DNA from: Tubulanus polymorphus
Taxonomy: Eukaryota > Nemertea > Palaeonemertea > Tubulaniformes > Tubulanidae
Length of the DNA stretch: 64,000 nt
Direction of reading: 5' to 3'
NCBI RefSeq assembly: GCF_964204645.1
Contig: NC_134031.1
Coordinates: forward strand, 2,525,001 to 2,589,000
A program made the position numbers and the translations under genes. The notes under the pieces were generated by a model. That model searched no databases. It was not told the DNA's origin and worked only from the letters and a program-made list of their open reading frames with translations. Shown in pieces: positions 1 through 11,034 of the stretch. How positions within the stretch are numbered: position 1 is the stretch's first letter; each line of letters starts with the position of its first letter.

Positions 1-154
1 TGCAGCAATCAAATTCAGCGTACTAATACCAATATGTTACCTTGTGACAAAGGTAGGATGTTTGGTGTCTCGTGTCGACCATTAAGCTTTTGCGTCGGTG
101 ACCAGTCAAACTGGTCGTAACTGATTGTCAAATGCCCCATTCGTCTGATGAGGG

Positions 155-210
155 AGAGTTGGAGTTAATCTTATAGTGTAGGACAACGTTTTGGAGTTTT
201 CCTCGAATTC
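155..210 (-). pseudogene. Relic of a third GRL101-like C-terminus
   Basis: Read on the minus strand, this stretch resembles the last codons of the neighbouring receptor gene (about 341-390). By eye about 35 of 45 aligned bases match, including the shared core tatagtgtagg / tgtagtgtagg. In the homologous frame it reads approximately ..S-R-K-T-P-K-R-C-P-T-L-stop-D-stop-L, compared with ..TGKAPKRRPTLQDKLPPS in the intact gene, so it is broken by two stops. No homology to the rest of the receptor is evident around it. It is either a remnant of an older tandem copy or a small 3'-end duplication. The rest of positions 1-337 is the 3' flank of the intact gene. From about 190 onward it is also alignable with the flank of the second copy (about 5795-5930). 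Confidence 0.45.
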
Positions 211-337
211 AGAAAGAAACGCCAGCAGAAAAGAAAACATCGACCGTTAATTAAAATGCTATCCATTTTAAAGAAGTTAACAACATAATCTATGACAACA
301 TTCACTTAGCTCCAGTAACAGGAGAAGATTATAAAAG

Positions 338-3300
338 TTAAGACGGTGGGAGTTTATCCTGTAGTGTAGGTCTACGTTTCGGGGCTTTCCCAGTCGGGTC
401 GACAGATTGAATTCTCGTGACTCCTCGAATCTCTGCGTATTTAAGCCGGAATGACCTATACGCGTATATATACGGCCACATGGCTGACTTGAGTGGTACG
501 ACGAAAAGACATATCCAATGAACGACGAATTGCGATAAATTGAGCTCCATCACATTTCCTAATTTCATAATTATAACGATCATCGTACTCAAGGCATTCA
601 GCACTATTATACTCTTGATTCGCAGTGTATACTTCATATCTATAAGCTGTTCTGTAGTCATCGTTTCTTTCGTCAGAGTGGCGTGTTTAGCGTACATACC
701 CAGGATTAGCGACATGATGCAAAGAGCGATAAACGACATCGAATCGATGGCGATCTCGATTCCGTGAAACGTCTCCCAACCTGCCACGAAATTCCCGAAT
801 AAAGTAGTCGACAGGCAAAGGCCATTGGTTTCGTACATAGCTTTCCCGAGATCGGGCAAAAACAATACAGGTATCAGGCAAATAATCATCCCGTACAACC
901 AGGGAAATATCAAAGAGAGTCGAAAGAAGTGCTTGTTTTCAAAAACGGATGATTTGAAAAATGATAGAATTTCAATGACGCGTTCAGCAGACATGAATAG
1001 AATTGCAACGAGAGAAATTTGATAACTCAACGACCAAAGAATACCAACAGCCTTACAAACACCTGACTTCAGCAACCATAAAGCCCATTTGTGATACTCT
1101 CCTGAAGTTGTCTTACTCGTAAAAGCCACCAATACGATATATATAGCCATCGGTAATTCGGATAAAGCTACATTCGAGACAAGAATCGACGTGGCAAAAT
1201 TTCGCTCGGTACACAGCTTCCAAATCGGTATGACGACATTGCCTACTAGTGACATCACCCCGACTAGCCATACTACGTTTTGAATAAAATCATCAGTCAA
1301 CAGATCGCCGCAGGTTGAGAATTCGTCTATATTCGGCGTACAACGACGTATCGACGACTGCAGACAACAATAACTGAAATGTGACGTAATCAGTGTGGAC
1401 AACGAGTCGATTTGAAAAGCTCTAGGATCGACATCGACCGGCAAGTTCCGGGAAATATCTAATTCTACCAAACTATTCATATCAGAGAATGCCAAACCAT
1501 CGATTCTATTTAACCGGTTTTTCTTCAGGGTTAACTTTTGCAAGGCGACAAGTCCCCGAAAAGAAAAATCTTCGATAACCGAAATGGCAAAATAAGAAAG
1601 GTCGAGACGTTTTAGCGAAACTGCACCGATGAAAGCAAGGGGTTCAATGGTGGTTATTCGGTTTCCGCGAAGCTCAAGACGGCGCAGATTCGTCAGACCC
1701 CTGAAAGCGTTTCGTGGTAAAATCGAGACAAAGTTGAACGCCAGGTTGAGCTCGTAAAGACTCCCCATCGTAGAGAACGCAGATGTCGGAAGAGAATTAA
1801 TATGGTTGTAAGACAGATCGAGACGTGCCAATGAATAATACTCTGAAAATGTATCGTTAGTCAGCAATAATCTGTTATAAGAGAATACCAGACCTCGTAA
1901 ATCTTTAACCATTTTTGACGGTAGTTCGGTTAAATTTCTACCCAAACAATCGACAAACAGTCCAAATTGACGACACGTTTCAACTTGACCATCGGCAACT
2001 GAGCAATACTTTTCGTCGTCGCCGTTTTGTTTGCAGTCTACTTTTCCATCGCAGACGTGTTTCTGCGATAGACAAAACGAAGAGTTCTTACATCGAAAAC
2101 TGCCGGCACAAGATCGTCTGGGACATTCTAGTTCATCTTCACCTGACGGACAATCGGAAACACCGTCACAAACTCTTCTTTCGTGAATACAATACGACAA
2201 ATGACATTTGAACATGTGCGGACACGTGAAATTGCGACAGTTCTTCAAGTGTTCGTTTCGACGACAAACGGGACCGATCATGTTGGGATTTTCGTAAATG
2301 CAAGCGTCGTATCTGGCAAAACAATTATGATTCGTTTCAAGGTCACACCTGACGTCATTTCTCGCCTCGCAATAGCGCCGGAAGTTCGTTCTAACACGGA
2401 ATTTAGTTATCTCGTTGTATTCAATTCTTCTCAGACGATTGTAACGGACATTTTCCTGTTCCAGAACGTTGTGAATAATGTCTTCGTCTTCCCCGTGCTC
2501 GCAGTCGGCTACCAGATCCAGGAAATTCCTCTTGTAGATACATTCTCCCGTGAAACACTGAAACCGGCCCTTACAGATATCGTCCGTCCAACTGTCAGTA
2601 CAATCCTCATCGGAGCCGTCCCGACAATGCTCGATCCAGTCACATCGTTTCGCGATCTGAATACATTCACCAGATCGACAATGGAACTTTCCGCTTTCGC
2701 ATTTCGGATAAGTGCAGTACGCCTCATCCGAACCATCTTCGCAATCACGTACGTGATCGCAGTGTAGAGATATAGGGATGCATCCTCTTCCGTCATCGCA
2801 AGTGAACGTCGACTGATCGCAAATACCGCAGTTCAGTTCATCTATACCGCCGTTACAGTCGACGCTTCCGTCGCAGACTCGTCCGATTGATATACACGTG
2901 CCATCTAAACACCGGAATTGCGTCACGTTGTTACAAACGTATCGATTCGATATCGGTGGAACTTCGCAGATAACGTTTATCACGCGAGGATAATTAACGG
3001 CCGGCTTTAAATATCCGGGTAATTCTAGATACGGCTGTTGACTGCAAGAAGTTTGACGTAGAACCCATTTGTACGGTTTCATGAGGTATTCTTGCCAACT
3101 CAACGATTCGGCATTTTTCTCGATGTAGTTACACACAGTCTCGTTCTCGTCCGCTTTCACCCAAATTGCTCCGTATTCCGACCTGTGACGCCAGATCTGC
3201 AGATACTGATTGAGGAAATCCATGTCATTTTCGGTAATGTTCGCTACTGTCGCGTTATCAGCCTCAGTGCTACAATACCATGTAGAAAGAGAATACCACA

Positions 3301-5153
3301 GTTCCCGCGTGAGCAATCTACGCGAACTCAATAACTGGATACATCTTCCATTGAACTGCGTCCAGTTTTGTGGACAGTCGATCATATCAAATCTTTCAGC
3401 ATCGAAACCAAATTCTGTTTTGTCCGCTTGATTTTTAATTCGTTCTACACGTTGCGTCGTCCGATTGGCTGATGTCGTCTGATTGGCTGATGTCGTCTGA
3501 TTGGCTGATGTCGTCTGATTGACCCGTTCTTCAGCTGCGTCAGTTCTAGTTGCGGTCGGTTTGATGTTTTTCTCGCACACATGCGCTGGCGCAACAAACT
3601 GCGAACTGCACGCTGTAGCGAAAGACCTCCATGCCATCCGAGGATTTAACGGTGATATCACTGCGCAATGAAATGATTCTTGTTGGAAAGGTTGAACGAC
3701 TCGGTCGTTCAGTTTTTGTTGTGTTGAGATCATATAACCGATGATGTCAAAATCGGACCAGGACGGATCCAGCACTGGTGTTCCGTCTATCCATTCGTGT
3801 CTTTTGGTCTGGAATTCGCAGATATCGTAATGTTAGACCTTATTTATATCAACCATTCAATTATAACATTTATTTTCGAAACCTTACCTCCTGGTTATAA
3901 ACGATGCCTACAAATATAACAGTTGCTTGGTCTCCGGTCTTGGAGTTCGGGTAGAGTTCATCCCTCCATTCGACCAAGAACAAGTATTTGAGGACGTTCT
4001 CGACTTCTTCAGTTTTAAACGTTAGTAACCTACCACCCTCTTGTTCGCAATGCTTGCTCGCATTCAACCACGTGTCATTTGCGTGCTACAAATAACGATT
4101 CGTTCGTTAAATATTGTTAAGAAAATACCAAAATAATCTAAGAGCCCCTCCATGAGCTCGAATGCGGCGGTGGCGACAGTTTGTCGATGCGTCGCCTCTT
4201 AGATTTTCAAGAAAGTTCCGTACATTTTCATACTTTTCTAAAGATAGAGATGTAATTATTCCACAGTTATTGAACTTACCTTAAATAATTTGTAGCACGT
4301 GTTTTTGTATCTATGATAATCGTAATCGTCTCCGCATAGCGATGAAGGTCTAATTAATGCTTTCGGTTTATCGTAGGATTTAACCGCGTATCTCAACGTT
4401 GTCTTTGACAGAGGAAAGAGCGGATTCTTCTCCGGCGATAGTTGTATATGCAAAGGCGATAAATCGAATGTTTTCACTCCGTACTGAGGGATGTTTGATG
4501 CCATTTTACTGAGCGTGCCTGTAACCCCCAACTCAAGCATGTATAACGAGGTGTTTTTCGTCCCGTATTGCAATAGCGCGAATGTCTTCAATATCAATTG
4601 GTTGATGTTATGTATGAAGTCGATTTCGAAGTAGCATCGCCTCGTATCGGGGCAGAAGCTAGAGTTAGGGTGGCGCATTAACGTCAAAGAGCTGGATTTC
4701 TTCTCCGATATCACTACAGTACCGCACTCCTCTATGAAACGCGTCTCATTGACAGGGATTAGACCGCTAAAATTCATCACCTTAAACGAATAGAAATAAA
4801 TAGAAAATTGTTTCACGCGGCGTTTGTATGGTGGCCGATTTAGGCCATACTAAAAAATTCTTGTACGGCCAAACGCGCGACACAAACAATTCTCGACATG
4901 AACAAAATGTTTTGATTTCTCGCGCGATGAAACGTGAAAAAGTGTATATATGCTGGTGTTTGGCCGTAGAGAAGTTTTTCAAGTGGCCCGAATCGGCTAC
5001 GATACGTTTGGCACATTATCGAAGTCTGACCAATGTTCAGAATGGAGCAAGCTCAGCTCATCGGTTTACCTGTCTAGAATAGTCGCATAGCTCGTGCGTT
5101 GATACCCCGAACAACAGTGGAGAAATCAGTGAGATGCTAAACAGCAGCAGCAT
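338..5153 (-). CDS. GRL101-like LDLa/LRR GPCR with two C-type lectin domains, copy 1
   Basis: Four-exon model, all phase 0: 5153-5070, 4780-4280, 4085-3888 and 3808-338 (stop), about 1,416 aa. Exon 1 encodes a signal peptide (MLLLFSISLISPLLF...) and starts at an ATG directly after a good acceptor (ttttttcgcag), so a 5'UTR exon ending near 5239 is likely. Exon 2 is a Cys-containing CUB-like module. Its end (CGDDY..YKNTCYKLF) opens a C-type lectin domain that continues through exon 3 (CEQEGGRLLTF) into exon 4 (HEWIDGTPV ... HVCEK). The single last exon then encodes a second lectin domain (CPQNWTQFNGRC ... ICEVPP), about six LDL-receptor class A repeats with SDE-type Ca2+ motifs, a Cys-rich linker, about seven leucine-rich repeats and a 7TM domain. 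The usual DRY position reads ERV and the NPxxY position WPYIY. The family (Lymnaea GRL101, relaxin-receptor-like LGRs) acts at the cell surface; the ligand is unknown. Domain calls are strong, exon edges are inferred. Confidence 0.88.
3463..3516 (-). repeat. 18-bp coding tandem repeat (NQTTSA) in receptor copy 1
   Basis: Three exact units of gattggctgatgtcgtct plus a partial fourth. On the minus strand they encode Asn-Gln-Thr-Thr-Ser-Ala repeats in the linker between the two C-type lectin domains. Each unit adds an N-glycosylation sequon (NQT). The second receptor copy has only two degenerate sequons at this place, so the array expanded after the duplication. Confidence 0.9.
4831..5001. repeat. 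Imperfect inverted repeat in intron 1 of receptor copy 1
   Basis: Arms of about 43 bp at 4831-4874 and 4959-5001 are reverse complements with a few mismatches. The shared cores are gtggccgatt..ggccat and acggccaaa. The loop is about 85 nt. The element lies wholly within intron 1. The two overlapping antiparallel open frames here are a by-product of the inverted symmetry and are not genes. A MITE-like insertion is possible; no clear target duplication was seen. Confidence 0.7.
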
Positions 5154-5930
5154 CTGCGAAAAAAGAACATTTCTTTCTTCATAAATATTTCCTATTTCAG
5201 CAGCTCTGTACTCTGATTTATTTGTAAATTACGTTACCTTAAAATCCAGGAGGAAGTCGTTTTTGAAAAAGTTTGTTTTCGCGTAGAATCACAATCTGCA
5301 GAATCACAAGTTGTCGAGAGTGTCTCTGGATCCGCCGGATTCGCCGGATACAATGCGCAGAGTACCGAGTGGGGCGCGGTAAAAATCTACTACCGGATTA
5401 GACAAACAAGCAGATGTACGCGACACTTACACAAACGATTTTAATGAAGCTCTCAGAAAGGTTAAAACTGACGAATCAAGAGAACAATAGATTAAAAGAT
5501 GACAGTGTTATTCAATACGATCAACGCGCAGTTTTCCGTTTGACAAGTTCTCATGCGTATGTTAGGTTTGGCTAAAACATTGCTCCATTCATTGTGTTGC
5601 AGATCTCAAACAATTGTCGCTGTTGGCAGATTTTCCAAACCGAAACTATAACGTTAGCGAAGACATCATACATCTTGTCAGAAGGAAATCCTACTTTGAT
5701 TTAAGAATCGAATATCAATCAAACATCTTCAAAAATCGGTTTATATTCGACACAAGCCGGTAACGATTATAGGATGAAATTGGAAATTCTAATTCTTTTG
5801 CAGAAATGATAACAACAGAAATACAATAAATCGTGGCCGTTAATGAGAATGCTTTCCATTTGATAGAAGTAGACAACATAATCTATGACAACATTCACTC
5901 TGCTCCAACCATAGTAAGATATTATAATAG
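5154..5930. other. Spacer between the two receptor genes; candidate 5'UTR and promoter of copy 1
   Basis: About 780 bp with no supported coding region. On the minus strand a donor-like ..ttttaag|gtaacg at about 5238 could end a 5'UTR exon, leaving a short intron before the acceptor at 5154. The half nearest copy 2 (about 5795-5930) aligns with positions 190-337, so the duplicated block includes at least about 130 bp of 3' flank. No TATA box at a convincing distance was recognised. Confidence 0.5.
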
Positions 5931-8900
5931 TTAAGACGGTGGGAGTTTATCCTGTAGTGTAGTTCTACGTTTCGGGGCTTTCCCAGTCGGGTCGACCGAT
6001 TGAATTCTCGTGACTCCTCGAATCTCTGCGTATTTAAGCCGGAATGACCTATACGCGTATATATACGGCCACATGGCTGACTTGAGTGGTACGACGAAAA
6101 GACATATCCAATGAACGACGAATTGCGATAGATTGAGCTCCATCACATTTCCTAATTTCATAATTATAACGATCATCGTACTCAAGGCATTCAGCACTAT
6201 TATACTCTTGATTCGCAGTGTATACTTCATATCTATAAGCTGTTCTGTAGTCATCGTTTCTTTCGTCAGAGTGGCGTGTTTAGCGTACATACCCAGGATT
6301 AGCGACATGATACAAAGAGCGATAAACGACATCAAATCGATGGCGATCTCGATTCCGTGAAACGTCTCCCAACCTGCCACGAAATTCCCGAATAAAGTAG
6401 TCGACAGGCAAAGGCCATTGGTTTCGTACATAGCTTTCCCGAGATCGGGCAAAATCAATACAGGTATCAGGCAAATAATCGCCCCGTACAACCACGGAAC
6501 TATCAAAGAGAGTCGAAAGAAGTGCTTGTTTTCAAAAACGGATGATTTGAAAAATGATAGAATTTCAATGACGCGTTCAGCAGACATGAATAGAATTGCA
6601 ATGAGAGAAATTTGACAACTCAACGACCAAAGAATACCAACAGTCTTACAAACACCTGACTTCAGCAACCATAAAGCCCATTTGTGATACTCTCCCGAAG
6701 TTGTCTTGCTCGTAAAAGCCACCAATACGATATAGATAGCCATCGGTAATTCGGATAAAGCTACATTCGAGACAAGAATCGACGTGGCAAAATTTCGCTC
6801 GGTACACAGCTTCCAAATCGGTATGACGACATTGCCTACTAGTGACATCACCCCGACTAGCCATACTACGTTTTGAATGAAATCATCAGTCAACAGATCG
6901 CTGCAGGTTGAGAATTCGTCTATATTCGGCGTACAACGGCGTATCGACGACTGCAGACAACAATAACTGAAATGTGACGTAATCAGTGTGGACAACGAGT
7001 CGATTTGAAAAGCTCTAGGATCGACATCGACCGGCAAGTTCCGGGAAATGTCTAATTCTACCAAACTATTCATATCAGAGAATGCCAAACCATTGATTCT
7101 ATTTAACAGGTTTTTCTTCAGAGTTAACTTTTGCAAGGCGACAAGTCCCCGAAAAGAAAAATCTTCGATAACCGAAATGGCAAAATAAGAAAGGTCGAGA
7201 CGTTTTAGCGAAACTGCACCGATGAAAGCAAGGGGTTCAATGGTGGTGATTCGGTTTCCACGAAGCTCAAGACGGCGCAGATTCGTCAGACCCCTGAAAG
7301 CGTTTCGTGGTAAAATCGAGACAAAGTTGAACGCCAGGTTGAGCTCGTAAAGACTCCCCATCGAAGAGAACGCAGATGTCGGAAGAGAAGTAATATAGTT
7401 GTAAGACAGATCGAGACGTGCCAATGAATAATACTCTGAAAATGTATCGTTAGTCAGCAATAATCTGTTATAAGAGAATACCAGACTTCGTAAATCTTTA
7501 ACCATTTTTGACGGTAGTTCGGTTAAATTTCTACCCAAACAATCGACAAACAGTCCAAATTGACGACACGTTTCAACTTGACCATCGGCAACTGAGCAAT
7601 ACTTTTCGTCGTCGCCGTTTTGTTTGCAGTCTACTTTTCCATCGCAGACGTGTTTCTGCGATAGACAAAACGAAGAGTTCTTACATCGAAAACTGCCGGC
7701 ACAAGATCGTCTGGGACATTCTAGTTCATCTTCACCTGACGGACAATCGGAAACACCGTCACAAACTCTTCTTTCGTGAATACAATACGACAAATGACAT
7801 TTGAACATATGCGGACACGTGAAATTGCGACAGTTCTTCAAGTGTTCGTTTCGACGACAAACGGGACCGATCATGTTGGGATTTTCGTAAATGCAAGCGT
7901 CGTATCTGGCAAAACAATTATGATTCGTTTCAAGGTCACACCTGACGTCATTTCTCGCCTCGCAATAGCGCCGGAAGTTCGTTCTTATGCGCTTCCTCCT
8001 GCTATCGTGAACTTCAATTCTCCTTGATTTCATATAAACAAATTTTGCTTCGTCTTCCATATCGTAGAATGAGTCATCGTCTTCCCCGTGCTCGCAGTCA
8101 GCTACCAGATCCTGAACGTTTTCCTGAAAGATGCATTTGCCACTGTAACACCGAAACCGATCCTTACAGATGTCGTCCGTCCAGCTGTCAGTACAATCCT
8201 CATCGGAGCCGTCCCGACAATGCTCGATCCAGTCACATCGTTTCGCAATCTGAATACATTCACCAGATCGACAATGGAACTCTCCGCTTTTGCATTTCGG
8301 ATAAGTGCAGTACGCCTCATCCGAACCATCTTCGCAATCACGTACGTGATCGCAGTGTAGAGATATAGGGATACATCCTCTTCCGTCATCGCAAGTGAAC
8401 GTCGACTGATCGCAAATACCGCAGTTCAGTTCATCTATACCGCCGTTACAGTCGACGCTTCCGTCGCAGACTCGTCCGATTGATATACACGTGCCATCTA
8501 AACACCGGAATTGCGTCACGTTGTTACAAACGTATCGATTCGATATCGGTGGAACTTCGCAGAGAACGTTTATCACGCGAGGATAATTAACGGCCGGATT
8601 CTGAAATCCGGGTAATTCTAGATACGGCTGTTGACTACAAGAAGTTTGACGTAGAACCCATTTGTACGGTTTCATGAGGTATTCTTGCCAACTCAACGAT
8701 TCGGCATTTTTCTCGATGTAGTTACACACAGTCTCGTTCTCGTCCGCTTTCACCCAAATTGCTCCGTATTCCGACCTGTGACGCCAGATCTGCAGATACT
8801 GATTGATGAAATCCATGTCATTTTCGGTAATGTTTGCCGCGGTTGAATTCTCATACTCGCCTTTGCAGTACCTCGTAGCAAGGTCATAAGACAATTCCCG

Positions 8901-11034
8901 TTTAAGCAGCCGACTAGAAGCCAACAACTGGATACATTTTCCATTGAGCTGCAACCAGTTTTGTGGACAGTCGGTCATATCAAATCTGTCGGCGTCGAAA
9001 CCAAATTCAGTTTTGTCCGTTTGATTTTTGCTCTGTTTTAGTGTCGTCTGATTGATTGATGTCGTCTGATTGGCCAGTTCTTCGACGTCGATATCAGTTC
9101 TGATTTTTTTCTCGCACACATGCCCTGGCGCATCGAACTCCGCACTGCAAGCTGTAGCCATTGAGTTCCATTCACTAAGAGGATTGTTTGGTGTCATCAC
9201 TGTGCAATGAAATAATTCTTGTTGGAATGGTTGCATGATTCCGGGATTGATCAAATGCTTCATTTGGACTGTGGTGAGGAACGCGTTTCTTTCGTCTTTA
9301 AACCAAGACGGATCGAGCACGGGAGTTCCGTCCAGCCATTCGTGCCTTCTATGCTGAAAATGATAGTTTGTAATATAGCAACAAACCCCGATATTCATTT
9401 TGAAGCATCTAGAATTGTAACGGTTTCTTATGGTACTGGAGGACATTCCTTTGCAATATCATCTAATTTCATTAGTTTGTGTGAAATGATTCTATCTACT
9501 AGATAAAATCTGTCCACGATAAGAAACGAAACGAACGTCAGACAAACATGGACTTTTGAATACTAAAACCGTTATTTCATACTTTATGCGATGGAATTGA
9601 TACCCAGCCTCACCTTCAAGTTATAAACGATGCCTACAAATATAGCAGTTGCTTGGTCTCCGGTCTTGGAGTTCGGGTAGAGTTCATCCCTCCATTCGAC
9701 CAAGAACAAGTATTTGAGAACGTTCTCGACGTCTTCAGTTTTAAACGTTAGTAACCTACCACCCTCTTGTTCGCAATGTTTGCTCGCATTCAACCACGTA
9801 TCCTTTTCGTACTGTAGTATAGAGACATTGAGTGAAAACATTTTCAGAAATAACATAGACAATATGAATAACATTGATAGAGATAAGTAAAGGACATTCA
9901 GCAAAAACATATGTCTAAACACCGGCTAACCTTGAATAATTTATAGCACGTGTCTTTATATCTATAGTATTCGTCATCTCCACATTGCGATGAAGGTCGA
10001 ATCAATCCTCTCGGTTTATCAAATGATTTCACCGCGTATCTTAACGTTATCTGCGCTTGTTTAGTAACTACGGAGCCCATAATCGGATACAGATCAATCA
10101 GCAATGGTGAAAGGTCAAACGTTTTCCATCCGTATTGAGGAATATTTGATGCCACTCCTAATCCGTAACTGCCCGGCTCGTAGTTAAACAGGGTTGTTCC
10201 GTTTCGCCCGTATTGTAATAAGCGGAATATGACCGTCACATAGTTGGCGTTATGTATGAAGTCGATTTCGAAGTAGCATCGCCTCGTATCCGGGCAGAAA
10301 CTAGAATTCGGGTGATGTTTTAACGTCACAATACTGGATTTTCTCTCGGACAGTACTATAGTACCGCACTTTTCGATATAGAATGTCTCCACGATTGGAC
10401 TTGGGCCGTTGAAGTTCATTACCTAACACATAAAACAAATTGATAAATGACTAAACCAACCACCACTAATTTGGTTATCGACCCTTATTTGAGTTATTAA
10501 GATGTCCTATAGACAATAAGATAAAATCCCACTATTTACAGATTAAAAGAATTTAAAAACCAGAATTTATTTATTAAATCTAAAATATTTAAAAGACACG
10601 ACGTTTCGATCTCACCCTAGAGATCATCACCTGACGATGATCTCTAGGGTGAGATCGAAACGTCGTGTCTTTTAAATATTTTAGATTTAATAAATAATTC
10701 TGGTTTTTAAATTCTTTTAATCTGTAAATAGTGGGATTTTATCTTATTATCCGTTCACCACGTTTGAGTGTGGTCATCGTTCTATAGACAATATTGTGCA
10801 GCATACGTATCTTGCAAAATTGAAATGGTTTTGCATGATGTATTGATTGTTTCTTTCATTTTACTCAATTTTTCAAATGAATATTAAGCAAAGCATATTT
10901 CCTAACGCCACGCCTTTCTGTTCATATACGTATTTGGTAAGAATAATTTTCCCTACCTGTTTTGAATAATCGCATTCGAAAGCGGAAGTCGTCCCGAGAA
11001 AGAATGCTACGGTTATCAACAAAGCGGCGCCCAT
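5931..11034 (-). CDS. GRL101-like LDLa/LRR GPCR with two C-type lectin domains, copy 2
   Basis: Tandem paralogue of the gene at 338-5153 with the same four phase-0 exons: 11034-10957, 10422-9931, 9811-9614 and 9353-5931 (stop), about 1,396 aa. Exon 1 encodes a signal peptide (MGAALLITVAFFLGTTSA). This ATG has a strong context (aaaatgg); two in-frame upstream ATGs, at 11073 and 11088, would only extend the N-terminus. The domain order is the same: CUB-like module, split C-type lectin domain (CEQEGGRLLTF, HEWLDGTPV), second lectin domain, LDLa repeats, LRRs, 7TM with ERV and WPYIY. From the Cys-rich linker to the C-terminus it differs from copy 1 by only about 15 residues in about 685. The CUB-like exon and the fourth LDLa repeat are clearly divergent. 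It probably arose by recent duplication followed by conversion. Ligand unknown. Confidence 0.88.
10507..10793. mobile_element. Foldback (MITE-like) insertion with 12-bp target-site duplication
   Basis: Arms of about 114 bp (10515-10628 and 10636-10748) are reverse complements, broken by a single 1-nt indel and separated by 7 nt, so the element folds into a near-perfect hairpin. A direct repeat ctatagacaata flanks the structure at 10507-10518 and 10782-10793, as expected for a target-site duplication. About 30 nt of asymmetric tail with a small ccac..gtgg hairpin precede the right duplication. No coding capacity, so it would be non-autonomous. It sits in intron 1 of receptor copy 2. Short related text (gatcatcatcagg, cgtttcgatct) recurs near 13655. 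Confidence 0.8.

Noticed and set aside
2183-2767. 194-codon plus-strand ORF opposite the LDLa repeats
   Set aside because: Antisense shadow of the receptor exon; the corresponding frame in copy 2 is broken into pieces, while the minus frame is intact in both.
4782-5082. Two antiparallel ORFs of 66 and 84 codons in receptor intron 1
   Set aside because: They follow from the inverted repeat at 4831-5001 and sit inside an intron supported by matching splice phases in both gene copies.
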